A DNA stretch of 64,000 nucleotides from Pseudomonas sp. M47T1. Lineage in GTDB: Bacteria > Pseudomonadota > Gammaproteobacteria > Pseudomonadales > Pseudomonadaceae. Positions 16,686 through 25,473 of the stretch are shown piece after piece (the first letter of the stretch is position 1; every line of letters starts with the position of its first letter). A model generated the notes under the pieces. The model had not been told where the DNA came from and did no database searches. It saw only the letters and a program-made list of their open reading frames with translations. The stretch is from the NCBI RefSeq assembly GCF_000263855.1, contig NZ_AJWX01000017.1, positions 62,001 through 126,000 of the forward strand, given 5' to 3'. A program made the position numbers and the translations under genes.

Positions 16686-17681
16686 TTGAAACTCAGTGAT
16701 ATCGCCCGCCTGGCCGGTGTGTCGGTGACCACCGCCAGCTATGTCATCAACGGCAAGGCGCAACAACAGCGCATCAGCAAGGCTACCGTGGAACGCGTCC
16801 AGGCAGTGGTGCAGGAGCATGGCTTCACGCCCAACCCCCAGGCCGCCGGCCTGCGTAGCCGCCACACGCGCACCTTGGGCTTCATCCTGCCCGACCTGGA
16901 AAACCCCAGCTACGCGCGCATTGCCAAGCGCCTGGAAAAACGTGCCCGCGAGCACGGCTACCAGTTGCTGATCGCCAGCTCCGACGACGAGCCGGCCAGC
17001 GAACTGCAACTGCAGCAGCTGTTCAAGGCCCGCCGCTGTGACGCGCTGTTCGTCGCCAGTTGCCTGCCGGCCACCGACACCAGTTACCTGGAATTGCAGA
17101 AAAAGGGCGTGCCCGTCATCGCCATCGACCGGGAAATGGACAGCAGCCAGTTCTGCTCGGTGGTCAGCGACGACCGCCATGCGGCGCTGCAACTGACCAG
17201 CAGCATCCTGCGCCCAGCGCCGAAAGACATCGCTCTGATTGGTGCGCGCCCCGAGCTGAGCATCAGCCGCGAGCGCGCCGCCGGTTTCCACCAGGCCGTG
17301 GAAGGCTTCAGCGGTAGGGTACTGGTGTCCGAAGGCGAATCGTTCAGCCGTGAATGCGGCCGCCAGTCCATGCTGGAACTGGTTGAACAGTTGGGCCACC
17401 TGCCCGAGGCGCTGGTGACCACTTCTTATGTGCTGCTGCAGGGCGTGTTTGACGTGCTGCAAGGCCACCAGTCCGAATTCCCCTCACTGCACCTGGCCAC
17501 CTTCGGTGACACGCAGTTGCTGGACTTCCTCCCCCTGCCCATAAATGCCATGGGCCAGCAGCATGACCTGATCGCCAGCAAGGCCCTGGAGCTGGCGTTG
17601 GCGGCGGTGGAGCGCAACGAGTACCAGCCAGGCGTGCACGCTATCGCGCGTACCTTCAAGCAGCGTATCCACGAGGCCTGA
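16686..17681 (+). CDS. cra: Catabolite repressor/activator Cra (FruR), LacI family
   Basis: 331 residues. The LacI helix-turn-helix (about 1-22, LSDIARLAGVSVTTASYVIN) and hinge helix (NPQAAGLRSRHT) are followed by a periplasmic-binding-like effector domain to about 320. The start is taken as TTG at 16686, because translation then begins (M)KLSDIARLAG as in family members, and AAGGA lies about 8-12 bases upstream. The ATG at 16617 would add 23 atypical residues. Divergent from fruBKA with a Cra site between them; in P. putida Cra mainly represses fruBKA and is released by fructose 1-phosphate. tatD begins 3 bases after its stop. Confidence 0.93.
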   Translation: MKLSDIARLAGVSVTTASYVINGKAQQQRISKATVERVQAVVQEHGFTPNPQAAGLRSRHTRTLGFILPDLENPSYARIAKRLEKRAREHGYQLLIASSDDEPASELQLQQLFKARRCDALFVASCLPATDTSYLELQKKGVPVIAIDREMDSSQFCSVVSDDRHAALQLTSSILRPAPKDIALIGARPELSISRERAAGFHQAVEGFSGRVLVSEGESFSRECGRQSMLELVEQLGHLPEALVTTSYVLLQGVFDVLQGHQSEFPSLHLATFGDTQLLDFLPLPINAMGQQHDLIASKALELALAAVERNEYQPGVHAIARTFKQRIHEA

Positions 17682-17684
17682 GCC

Positions 17685-18467
17685 ATGGGGCTGATCGACA
17701 CCCACACGCACCTGGACTTTCCAGATTTCGACGTCGATCGCCCTGCCCTGTTGGCCAACGCCCGCGCCCTGGGGGTGCGGCGCATGGTGGTGCTGGGCGT
17801 GCACCAGGCCAACTGGCAGCGGGTGTGGGACCTGGTGCAAAGCGATGCGCAGCTGTTCGCCGCCCTGGGCCTGCACCCGGTTTACCTGGAAGAACATCGG
17901 CCCGAACACCTGCTACAGCTGCGCGGCTGGCTTGAACGCCTGGCCGGGCATCGGCAATTGTGCGCCGTGGGCGAGTTTGGCCTGGACTATTACCTGGAAG
18001 ACCTGGACCGCGAGCGCCAGCAACAACTGTTCGAGGCCCAGCTGACGTTGGCGGCCGAATTCGAGTTGCCGGTGTTGCTGCACGTGCGCCGCAGCCATGC
18101 GCCGATCATTGCGGCGCTAAAGCGCTTCAAGCTGAAACGCGCAGGCATCATCCATGCCTTTGCCGGCAGTTACGAAGAAGCTTGCGAATACTTGAAGCTG
18201 GGTTTCAAACTGGGCCTGGGCGGCGCAGCCACCTGGCCCCAGGCGGTAAAGCTGCGCAAGACCGTGGCACGCTTGCCGCTGGATGGCGTAGTGCTGGAAA
18301 CCGATTCGCCGGACATGGCGCCGGTGATGTTCGCCGGGCAGCGCAACAGCCCGGAGCATTTGCCGAAGATTGCCGAGGCGTTGGCCAAGGTGATGGACGT
18401 TGATGTGGCGGCGTTGTCACAGGCCAGCACGGCCAATGCCTGCGAAGTATTTGCGTGGCCGCTGTGA
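17685..18467 (+). CDS. tatD: TatD-family metal-dependent hydrolase/DNase
   Basis: 260 residues, TIM-barrel amidohydrolase-like. Metal ligands are visible: IDTHTHLDFP at the N-terminus, GEFGLDYY (Glu), LLHVRRSH (His), IIHAFAGSY (His) and ETDSPDM (Asp). Family members are Mg-dependent 3'-5' nucleases or D-tyrosyl deacylase-like enzymes of the cytosol. It follows cra at 3 bases and is likely co-transcribed, though no functional link is evident. This resembles YjjV/YcfH paralogues, so the exact name is uncertain. Confidence 0.88.
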   Translation: MGLIDTHTHLDFPDFDVDRPALLANARALGVRRMVVLGVHQANWQRVWDLVQSDAQLFAALGLHPVYLEEHRPEHLLQLRGWLERLAGHRQLCAVGEFGLDYYLEDLDRERQQQLFEAQLTLAAEFELPVLLHVRRSHAPIIAALKRFKLKRAGIIHAFAGSYEEACEYLKLGFKLGLGGAATWPQAVKLRKTVARLPLDGVVLETDSPDMAPVMFAGQRNSPEHLPKIAEALAKVMDVDVAALSQASTANACEVFAWPL

Positions 18468-18507
18468 GCCATGTAACGCCCGTACGAGCTGCCGCCAGCC
18501 CGTAGGG

Positions 18508-19344
18508 TTAGAACAACACCGTCCACAGCGCAATCACGGCGTACCACAGCACCGCCGAGCGCAGCAGCAGTTCCCACAGGCTGTCCAGGCTGGCCACACC
18601 GGCATCGCCTGCCGCCGAGCTGGGCAGTTCGCCCGCCACGCGACCGACGTCGGCGATCAGCTGCTTGGCGCCAATGTGCCAGTGCAGCAGTTCATGCAGC
18701 ATGACCTTGCCCACCGCCACGAAGTTGCCCACCAGGGCAAAGCTGGCCGCCAGCACCCGCACCGGCAACCAGTCAAAGGCATGGCGGATGCTGCCCGCGC
18801 GAGCCACTACGCCGGGGTGCGTGGAATGGGCAACCGCCAACGCCAGCAAGCGATAAACCAACGCCGCCACCGGCCCGAGCAACACGTACCAGAAAATCAC
18901 CGCAAAGAAGCTTTGATAGGCCTGCCACAACAGGTGGTTCTGCACCTTGGCCAGCAGGCTGGCCTCGTCGTCGCCGGTCAGGCCCAGGTCACGTTCGGCC
19001 ACGTGCACGGCAGCCTGTTCGTCACCCCGGCGCCAGGCGTCACGGAACGGCCCCAGGGAAGCCTTGATATCGCCACGGCCCAGGCTGTAGATCACCACCC
19101 ATAAATGAATGGGGAACGCCAACAACCCATAGGCCACCGGCTTCAGCGCCAGCAACACCCCCCCCAGCACTATGGCGGGCAACAGCACCCACAGGGCCAG
19201 TATCAGCGCGGGTTCCCTGGCCAGCCGTGGCTTGGCTTCCAAGCGCGTCAACTCGGCCAGCCACACGCGGTCGCGTTGCAGGCGGTGGCGCAAGGCAGAG
19301 AACTTCTCGACCCACAACACCAGTACCAACACCAAAAAACTCAT
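18508..19344 (-). CDS. ampE: Regulatory signalling modulator AmpE
   Basis: 278 residues, inner membrane. A hydrophobic start (MSFLVLVLVLWVEKF) and further membrane segments at about 45-85, 140-165 and the C-terminus (LLLRSAVLWYAVIALWTVLF) surround a soluble part. AmpE is the partner of AmpD in beta-lactamase/peptidoglycan-recycling signalling; its biochemical role is not clear. The ATG at 19344 overlaps the ampD stop by ATGA, fixing the start and showing the ampDE operon. Cobalamin-synthesis CobD-like resemblance of the fold is typical of the family. Confidence 0.9.
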   Translation of the reverse strand: MSFLVLVLVLWVEKFSALRHRLQRDRVWLAELTRLEAKPRLAREPALILALWVLLPAIVLGGVLLALKPVAYGLLAFPIHLWVVIYSLGRGDIKASLGPFRDAWRRGDEQAAVHVAERDLGLTGDDEASLLAKVQNHLLWQAYQSFFAVIFWYVLLGPVAALVYRLLALAVAHSTHPGVVARAGSIRHAFDWLPVRVLAASFALVGNFVAVGKVMLHELLHWHIGAKQLIADVGRVAGELPSSAAGDAGVASLDSLWELLLRSAVLWYAVIALWTVLF

Positions 19345-19904
19345 TGCTCGCCCTCGTTGGCCGCCACACTGGCGCGGTAGCGCGCCCAATCGAAATGCGG
19401 CCCTGGATCAGTCTTGCGCACCGGCGCGATGTCGCTGTGCCCGCAGATGCGTGATGGGGTAATGGCCGGGTATCGCGCCTGCAGTTGCCGGGTCAATTGT
19501 GCCAGTGCCAGGTATTGCGCGTCGGTGAAGGGTTCGAAATCGGTGCCTTCAAGCTCGATGCCGATGGAAAAGTCGTTGCAGGTCTCGCGCCCCTCGAAAC
19601 TGGACACGCCGGCATGCCAGGCACGCTGCAGACAGGAGACGAACTGGGTGACGGCACCGTCACGCTCTATCAGGAAATGCGCCGATACCCGCAGCTCGGC
19701 GATGGCTCCGAAAAACGGGTGGGCGCTGGTATCGAGCTGGTTCTGGAAGAATTGCTGCACTCGCCCGGTGTTGAACTGGCCCGGCGGCAGGCTGATGTTG
19801 TGGATAACCAACAGGGAAATTTCCGCCTCGGGGCGCTCGTTGAAGTTCGGCGAGGGGCAGTGCTGCGCCTGCTGGCACCAGCCAGTGGCGGGATCGATGT
19901 TCAT
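19341..19904 (-). CDS. ampD: 1,6-anhydro-N-acetylmuramyl-L-alanine amidase AmpD
   Basis: 187 residues, cytosolic zinc amidase of the Amidase_2 family. Zinc ligands: His in LLVIHNISLPPG, His in GPHFDW via ICGHSDIAPVRKTDPGPHFD, with the conserved Lys and Asp. It removes the stem peptide from anhydro-muropeptides during wall recycling, so loss would raise AmpR-dependent beta-lactamase. The ATG at 19904 has AAGGAA six bases upstream; the longer frame to 19970 adds an atypical extension. Overlaps ampE by 4 bases. Confidence 0.93.
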   Translation of the reverse strand: MNIDPATGWCQQAQHCPSPNFNERPEAEISLLVIHNISLPPGQFNTGRVQQFFQNQLDTSAHPFFGAIAELRVSAHFLIERDGAVTQFVSCLQRAWHAGVSSFEGRETCNDFSIGIELEGTDFEPFTDAQYLALAQLTRQLQARYPAITPSRICGHSDIAPVRKTDPGPHFDWARYRASVAANEGEQ

Positions 19905-19997
19905 CAGGGTTCCTTGGCAACGCACGTCGATAACCCAGTATGCCCCGCCGCGAGACCACTGGGCAGCCATGACGTATGAAAGAGTGTCGCCGGCAAC

Positions 19998-22217
19998 CTA
20001 TTTGCTTTTCAGCCGGCGCAGGTTGGTGACCACCGAATCCAGCGCGCGGTCGAACAGCAGGGCATCGTCAAGGATGCGCACCGAGCCGCGACGGAATTCC
20101 ACGGCCAGGCCCATGCGGGTCTTCTCCAGCACCTTCATACCGGTGCGGTTGACGAACACGTACTTGTCGGTGGCCTCGATGATGGCCGTCAGTTTGCAGC
20201 GCAGCTTGTGGTCTTCATCTTCCTGAATTTCGACCCAGCAGCCTGGGTACAGCTTGTTCACTTGCAACAAACCCGGATCGTCCGCAGGCAGCACCAACTG
20301 AGGTTCGTCAGGGCCATCACCGTGGCCGGCCAGGACAATCTCCTCCACCACCGCCACCAGCGTCGGCGCCTCCTGCCCTGCGGCCAGCGGCATGGGGTTC
20401 AGGGTGTCGCGCTTGAGCGCCTGCACGTGCAGGATTTCCAGCTGGCTGAAGAATTCGCTGGTGGCAAACGGGTCGAACGCCGAGCTGGTCAGGCCGTCTC
20501 GCAACGATTTGAGCAACCCCGGCACCCGCTCCAGCAGGCGTTGATGGGCGTCGGGCTCATCGTGGGGCTCAACGCTCCAGATCAAGTCGTCCATGGTCGC
20601 CAGGCCTTCCTGCCACTGGCTGGAACCGTCCCCATGCTTGAGGCACACCAGCAGCAACACCTTGCTCCAGGCCTCCTCCAGCAAGCGCACCACCACCTGC
20701 GGCAACACCTTGCCCAGCAGGCGACGATTGAGTTCCTGCTGCACCCGGTGGCGAGCCAGCTCGGCCTTGGCGCGGCCTTCCTCGGCGTCACGGGTGCGCT
20801 GTTCCAGCAGTTCGCTGCGGCGGCGCTCGTCGGCGGTAAACGCCAGGAAATCGGCCAGCAGCTCGGCGAAAATGGCCGGGTCGTCGACGAAGTCATTCAG
20901 CAGGCGCTGCACGATCTGCTCGATGCGCAGGTACAGGCTGTCGCGCTGATAATCATCGCGGTTGCCCCAACCCATGGCCGCCGAGGCAATTTCATTGAGC
21001 AGGCGGCGGGCCGGGTGGCTGCCACGGCTGAAGAAGCTTTTGTCGAGCACCGCCACCTTGAGCATGGGGATTTGCAGACGACCAATCAGTGCCTTCAGCG
21101 AGTCGGGCAGGATGCGGTCGTCGAGAATGAATTCGAACAGCATGGCGATCAGGTTGATGACGTCTTCGTCCATCACCCCGATCACGCGGAACTTGCCACT
21201 CTTGACGCTGACCCGGGTCAGCAGTTGTTCCAACTGGTGGCGCAGGTCGTAGTCGTCGTGGGCCGCCTGGGACGACGGCACATACTGTTGCAGGTGCGAC
21301 AACAGGCGCATCAGGTCGTTGGTGGAAATGGGCTGCGCCTCGTGGCCGGCCTCAAGCTTGGGCGCCACGCTGCCGCGCAACTGGCCCAGCAATTCTTGCA
21401 GCGCGCCGAACACTTCCTGTCCGTTGGCGTCCAGGTGCGCGGCGCTCTGCGCGCCACTGCCGCCAGCTTCTTCACGGCGAGGGCTGCGCGGCGGCGCGCG
21501 GTCGGCACTGCGACGGGCCGGCGCGGCCTTGAGTTCAGGCAGCACGCCCGTGGCAATCAGCAACTGATTGGCCTCGGCGTACAACTGGTCACTGTCGCTG
21601 AGCACGTACTTCTCGAACAGCTTGAGCACGATCAGCTTGACCTTCATCTCCACGCCCAGGTTACGCCCGGCCTGCAGAAAATAGTCGCACAACATGGCCG
21701 GGCCCAGCGGGTTGCTGGCGTCTTCCAGGCGCTTGAGCACCAGGGCGTTCAGGCGCGTGGTCAGTTGCCCCAAGGCGAACCCGTCACGGGCCAGCACCTT
21801 GCCCACCATGGCGTCCAGGGCCACGGTGCGCTCCAGGTCGTCGTTGCCCACCAGTTCCAGCTTGTCGTAATTGACGGGCTGGGCAAGCACCGGCTCGACG
21901 ATCTCGTACTGGCCAATGGCAACAAAGGCTTCGTAGAGCCTTTCCAGAAAGCCGCGCTCGATGCTCTTGCGCTTGAGGCGCAGGTCGCGCATGGCTTCGA
22001 AAAAAGTGTTCTGCTCGACGTTGTTGCAGGCCCGGTCGGCCATTTCGAACAGGGTATCGTCGGCATTGTCGAACAGTGCCTGCAAGCCTTGCTTGAGCTG
22101 CTGCGCGGCCTTGTCACGCACTTGCAGGAGGACAACGGGCAGGCGTGCCAAAGGCGTCTGATTGGCTTGATCAGCAGCCGCCTTGTTCAAGGGCACGACT
22201 TTCCCATCGTTGTGCAT
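19998..22217 (-). CDS. DUF1631 family protein
   Basis: 739 residues, cytosolic, mostly helical with charged stretches; a low-complexity Ala/Arg-rich linker lies at about 225-260. The C-terminal 85 residues (beginning VNKLYPGCWVEIQEDEDHKLRCKL and ending before LRRLKSK) form a strand-rich region resembling the PilZ-like end of this family. Historical annotations as thymidine phosphorylase have no support in the sequence. Start at 22217 with AGGAGG upstream. It reads away from nadC across a 365-base gap. Function unknown; a link to cyclic-di-GMP binding is only a fold impression. Confidence 0.85.
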   Translation of the reverse strand: MHNDGKVVPLNKAAADQANQTPLARLPVVLLQVRDKAAQQLKQGLQALFDNADDTLFEMADRACNNVEQNTFFEAMRDLRLKRKSIERGFLERLYEAFVAIGQYEIVEPVLAQPVNYDKLELVGNDDLERTVALDAMVGKVLARDGFALGQLTTRLNALVLKRLEDASNPLGPAMLCDYFLQAGRNLGVEMKVKLIVLKLFEKYVLSDSDQLYAEANQLLIATGVLPELKAAPARRSADRAPPRSPRREEAGGSGAQSAAHLDANGQEVFGALQELLGQLRGSVAPKLEAGHEAQPISTNDLMRLLSHLQQYVPSSQAAHDDYDLRHQLEQLLTRVSVKSGKFRVIGVMDEDVINLIAMLFEFILDDRILPDSLKALIGRLQIPMLKVAVLDKSFFSRGSHPARRLLNEIASAAMGWGNRDDYQRDSLYLRIEQIVQRLLNDFVDDPAIFAELLADFLAFTADERRRSELLEQRTRDAEEGRAKAELARHRVQQELNRRLLGKVLPQVVVRLLEEAWSKVLLLVCLKHGDGSSQWQEGLATMDDLIWSVEPHDEPDAHQRLLERVPGLLKSLRDGLTSSAFDPFATSEFFSQLEILHVQALKRDTLNPMPLAAGQEAPTLVAVVEEIVLAGHGDGPDEPQLVLPADDPGLLQVNKLYPGCWVEIQEDEDHKLRCKLTAIIEATDKYVFVNRTGMKVLEKTRMGLAVEFRRGSVRILDDALLFDRALDSVVTNLRRLKSK

Positions 22218-22582
22218 CCCGTCCTCCTGAAAGAATGAGGTCCCACTTGCTCTAGTATGCAGGTTCGCAGCACGCGCCCACAGCTATATGGCGCATCGCC
22301 TTTGTAAGCGTCAGCACGCAAAACCAGAACAATTGGGACCGACGTCAAAGACATGACGCCAATTACAAGGCGCTCATTATCTGCAAAACCATGTGACAGT
22401 GCTAGGGCTGCTGAACGAGTTATTTACAACTCGATGCCAAGTGGACAACAAAATAGGGAAAAAGCTCCCCAAGGCGCCGCTATTTCGCCACCTTCTGCCG
22501 TCGGGCAACAACGCATTCGCAAGGCTTCGCGCCAGGGCATCGCCTGCCCTATAATCCGGCCACTTTGCTTGTGGAGCCTGCT
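22218..22582. promoter_or_regulatory. Divergent promoter region of DUF1631 and nadC
   Basis: 365 bases without a gene. A perfect TATAAT at 22550-22555 sits 27 bases before the nadC ATG, with no good -35. The middle portion (about 22330-22470) is AT-richer than the flanks. I saw no repeat family member or hairpin here. Confidence 0.55.
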
Positions 22583-23431
22583 ATGCCGAACCTACGCCTC
22601 GCCGACCTGACTGCCGAGATCGAAGCCAACGTGCGCCGTGCGTTGCTGGAAGACATGGGCAGCGGCGACATCACCGCCCAGCTGATCCCGGCCGAGCGCC
22701 TGGCAAAAGCCACCATCATCACCCGCCAGGATTGCGTGGTGGCCGGCACCGCCTGGGTAGACGCGGTGTTCCGTCAGCTCGACCCACGGGTGGCCGTGCA
22801 CTGGCAGGTCGTCGACGGCCAGCGCGCCACCGCCAACCAGGCCCTGTTCCACCTGGAAGGCCCGGCCCGTTCGCTGCTGAGCGGCGAGCGCACCGCGCTC
22901 AACTTCCTGCAGATGCTGTCCGCCGTGGCCACCCAGGCCCAGGCGCTGGCCGACAAGGTCGCCGGTACCCAGGTCAAGCTGCTCGACACCCGCAAGACCC
23001 TGCCCGGCCTGCGCCTGGCGCAGAAGTACGCCGTGACCTGCGGCGGTTGCCACAACCACCGCATCGGCCTGTACGACGCCTTCCTGATCAAGGAAAACCA
23101 CATTGCCGCCAGCGGCGGCATTGCCCAGGCCATCAGCGCCGCGCACCGCATCGCCCCCGGCAAGCCGGTGGAGATCGAGGTCGAAAGCCTGAGCGAACTC
23201 AAGGAAGCCCTGGCCGCGGGTGCCGACATCATCATGCTCGACGAACTCAGCCACGACGACATGCGCGAAGCCGTGCGCCTGAACGCCGGCAAGGCCAAGC
23301 TGGAAGCCAGCGGCGGCATCAACGAAACCACCTTGCTGCCCATTGCCCAGACCGGTGTGGACTACATCTCCATCGGCGCCATGACCAAGGACGTCAAGGC
23401 CATCGACCTGTCGATGCGCCTGAGTCTGTGA
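22583..23431 (+). CDS. nadC: Nicotinate-nucleotide pyrophosphorylase (carboxylating)
   Basis: 282 residues. Makes nicotinate mononucleotide from quinolinate and PRPP in NAD synthesis. Type II PRTase motifs: LLEDMGSGDITA, the core DTRKTLPGLR, GGCHNHRIGLYDAFLIKENH with active-site Lys, EVES and the phosphate-binding GGINETTL...ISIGAMT. The ATG at 22583 has GGAG nine bases upstream; the upstream ATG at 22565 is inside the promoter-leader. It sits next to the pilin cluster, as in other pseudomonads. Confidence 0.95.
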   Translation: MPNLRLADLTAEIEANVRRALLEDMGSGDITAQLIPAERLAKATIITRQDCVVAGTAWVDAVFRQLDPRVAVHWQVVDGQRATANQALFHLEGPARSLLSGERTALNFLQMLSAVATQAQALADKVAGTQVKLLDTRKTLPGLRLAQKYAVTCGGCHNHRIGLYDAFLIKENHIAASGGIAQAISAAHRIAPGKPVEIEVESLSELKEALAAGADIIMLDELSHDDMREAVRLNAGKAKLEASGGINETTLLPIAQTGVDYISIGAMTKDVKAIDLSMRLSL

Positions 23432-23474
23432 CACCCCACCCCACGAGATGAACGAAGGTATTGGAGTACTCGCT

Positions 23475-23738
23475 GTGACGAACACGCTCAACCCCGGGGC
23501 CGACAAGGTCTACATCATCCGCATCGACGGCACCCGCCTGGGGCCCTTCCAGACCCGGGTCGAACCCAACAAGGCGCTGATCTACGAAGTAACCCTCAAC
23601 GCCGGCGCCGGCGACACCCTGGAGCACCACCGTGAAGACGGCCAGGTGGACAAGTACCTGATCACCAACACCCACTTCCAGCCGCAGATGACCAGCGTGG
23701 CGGCGCACTACACCGTGCGTTGGCGCCAGGAAGGCTGA
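23475..23738 (+). CDS. Small protein of unknown function
   Basis: 87 residues from a GTG start (VTNTLNPGADKVYIIRIDGT). No signal peptide or membrane helix; strand-rich, ending HYTVRWRQEG. It looks like a small beta-sandwich but I do not recognise a family. GTG at 23475 is preferred over the ATG at 23448 because GGAG lies 8 bases upstream of it, while the ATG has only CACGAG. Downstream of nadC by 43 bases and possibly co-transcribed; followed by a palindromic repeat. Confidence 0.6.
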   Translation: MTNTLNPGADKVYIIRIDGTRLGPFQTRVEPNKALIYEVTLNAGAGDTLEHHREDGQVDKYLITNTHFQPQMTSVAAHYTVRWRQEG

Positions 23739-23748
23739 CGCCACCCCC

Positions 23749-23846
23749 GTAGCCGCTGCCGCCAGGCTGCGCTGGCCCTCATATACGCTGGAGATTTCCA
23801 GCGAGGCATGAGGCATGAGGCCTGCGCAGCCTGCGGCAGCGGCTAC
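23749..23846. repeat. Palindromic repeat pair, family B
   Basis: Head-to-head units GTAGCCGCTGCCGCCAGGCT ... AGCCTGCGGCAGCGGCTAC enclose about 50 bases. Also at 31241 and 44330. It overlaps the last 4 bases of the EAL gene, so one arm encodes that stop codon. Confidence 0.75.
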
Positions 23847-24619
23847 AGTGGCTTGAGCGGCAGCACAGCCACCTGCGGCCGCGCAAACAGATAGCCCTGC
23901 ATCAACTCAATGCCCAGCGCCAGCAGCGCATCGCGCTCGCCATCCGTCTCCACGCCCTCGGCCAGCAAGGTTATCCCCAGCCGCTGCGCGACCAGCACGA
24001 TCCCTGCCACGATCGCCTCGCGCACGCCGTCACTGTCGATATTGCGCGTCAGCGCCATGTCCAGCTTCAACACCTGCGGCTGGAACGTCGCCAGCAGGTT
24101 CAGCCCCGAATAACCCGAACCGAAATCGTCGATGGCGGTGGTAAACCCCTGGCGTTCATACGCCTTGAAGATCGACTTCAAATGCTCCGGGTCTTCCACC
24201 TTCTCGCCCTCGGTCACCTCGAACATCAGCCGCTCCAACGGAAACGCCGAGGCCCGGGCCGCCTCCAGCGTCGCGCGGATGCAGGTTTCGGCGCGGTACA
24301 CCGCGTTGGGCAGGAAGTTGATACTCAACTTGCAGTCGGGGATAGCCACTATGCCCAGCCTGGCAGCCGTCTCGATGGCCTTGACCCGGCAAGCCTGGTC
24401 AAAGCGGTAGCGATTGCCGTCATTGACCTGGCCCAGCACGCTGGCCGCCGACTCACCATTGGGCCCGCGCACCAGCGCCTCGTAGGCGTACAGCAGGCCC
24501 GTCCGCACGTTGACGATGGGCTGGAAGGCCATGGTGAAGTCAAAATCCAGCGCTTCCAGGTTGCGGCATTGGGCGCAGCTGGCGGGCTCGAAAGGCGTCG
24601 GGAAAAAGGTACGGGTCAT
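23843..24619 (-). CDS. EAL-domain cyclic-di-GMP phosphodiesterase, stand-alone
   Basis: 258 residues, essentially one EAL domain (about 22-250). Residues needed for Mg binding and c-di-GMP hydrolysis appear intact: EAL at 47-49, Asn in LSINFLPN, Glu in MFEVTEGE, IDDFGSGYS, Lys in LKLDMAL, Glu in LAEGVET and Gln in MQGYLFA. It should cut c-di-GMP to pGpG. No GGDEF, PAS or transmembrane part; only an N-terminal C-x2-C (C15, C18). The ATG at 24619 is preceded by AGGGGGG; a longer frame to 24676 lacks a site. Faces nadC, separated by repeat B. A link to the adjacent pilus locus is plausible but unproven. Confidence 0.9.
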   Translation of the reverse strand: MTRTFFPTPFEPASCAQCRNLEALDFDFTMAFQPIVNVRTGLLYAYEALVRGPNGESAASVLGQVNDGNRYRFDQACRVKAIETAARLGIVAIPDCKLSINFLPNAVYRAETCIRATLEAARASAFPLERLMFEVTEGEKVEDPEHLKSIFKAYERQGFTTAIDDFGSGYSGLNLLATFQPQVLKLDMALTRNIDSDGVREAIVAGIVLVAQRLGITLLAEGVETDGERDALLALGIELMQGYLFARPQVAVLPLKPL

Positions 24620-24909
24620 AGGCCCCCCCTGAAAACGTGGCACGTGGATAATTTTGCAGCTGGAGCACTTGGCCATCCTCGCATTTGACTAACGTTCAGC
24701 GCGCAATTTTCTTCAATCAACTCGATAGCAATGCCATCGCATTGCCGAACCGCACGCGCCCTGATTAGTTCCGAAAACATGCAGAACCGTTGCGCATCAC
24801 CACCCCGCGCCCTATCGCCAATCAACATAGCCCCGCCCCTTCCCCTGACTACGCTGGAATATGCAAATCTCCCCTCAGTGGGCCCTCCAGCCAATACAGG
24901 TACTTCACC

Positions 24910-25299
24910 ATGAAAGGGATCTGCTTGACCGCCCTGGTCATCCTGCTCGCCGGCTGCGCCATGCACGACGAACGCACCAACGACCCCCGCGACCCTTCGG
25001 CCAACGCCATGGAGCTCAAGGGCGACGCCATCAGCAGCGCACTGGTAGGCCGCCCGCACCGCGGCATCAACCGTGACGGCCAACCCTACAGCGAGACCTT
25101 CCAACCCGACGGCACCGCCGTACTGAGCATGGGCGGCACCGGGCCCCAGAAAGGCAGCTGGCAAGTGACCGAAAGCACCCTGTGCGTGAACTACGCGGCG
25201 TATGGCAACAAGTGCAACAACGTGAAGGCGGATGACCAGTGGATCTGGTTGATCGATACCACGAACATGACCACGAACAATCGCATATCGCGGCATTGA
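24910..25299 (+). CDS. Small lipoprotein of unknown function
   Basis: 129 residues. Signal peptide with lipobox LLAGC (Cys16) for lipidation and export. The mature part has a strand pattern SETFQPDGTAVLSMGGTGPQ, then GSWQVTESTLCVNY and CNNVKADDQWIWL, like small beta-barrel proteins that compare a solute-dependent term (MAP/lipocalin-like repeats); two mature Cys (LCVNY, KCNNV) could pair. The ATG at 24910 fixes the signal peptide. It reads toward the tRNA-Thr gene. The 290 bases before it (24620-24909) hold only promoter sequence. Confidence 0.75.
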   Translation: MKGICLTALVILLAGCAMHDERTNDPRDPSANAMELKGDAISSALVGRPHRGINRDGQPYSETFQPDGTAVLSMGGTGPQKGSWQVTESTLCVNYAAYGNKCNNVKADDQWIWLIDTTNMTTNNRISRH

Positions 25300-25329
25300 G
25301 GGAGGAAGGTGCTGGTGACGCGGGGGAGA

Positions 25330-25405
25330 TGGTGCCGGGGATAGGAATCGAACCTACGACCTTCGCGTTACGAGTGCGCTGCTCTACCGACTGAGCTACA
25401 CCGGC
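25330..25405 (-). tRNA. tRNA-Thr (CGT)
   Basis: Cloverleaf on the minus strand with encoded CCA; anticodon CGT in loop CTCGTAA; D stem GCTC/GAGC; T arm GTAGG-TTCGATT-CCTAT. Two pairs are broken: U6/C67 in the acceptor stem and A31/C39 at the foot of the anticodon stem (G27/A43 is also unpaired, as in E. coli thrW). It sits between a lipoprotein gene and the pilins, where P. aeruginosa also has tRNA-Thr, a known border of pilin-allele exchange. Confidence 0.88.
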
Positions 25406-25473
25406 GGGTATACCTAAACGTTAAGTTATCACTCAGGACCCTCGCCATCAACCGATGCTCCTACTCTCAGCCT

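Noticed and set aside
19998..22217. Thymidine phosphorylase
   Set aside because: Old database label for DUF1631; no nucleoside phosphorylase motif is visible.
25330..25405. Integrated phage or genomic island at tRNA-Thr
   Set aside because: No integrase, attachment repeat or phage gene next to the tRNA; the pilin block alone explains the composition change.
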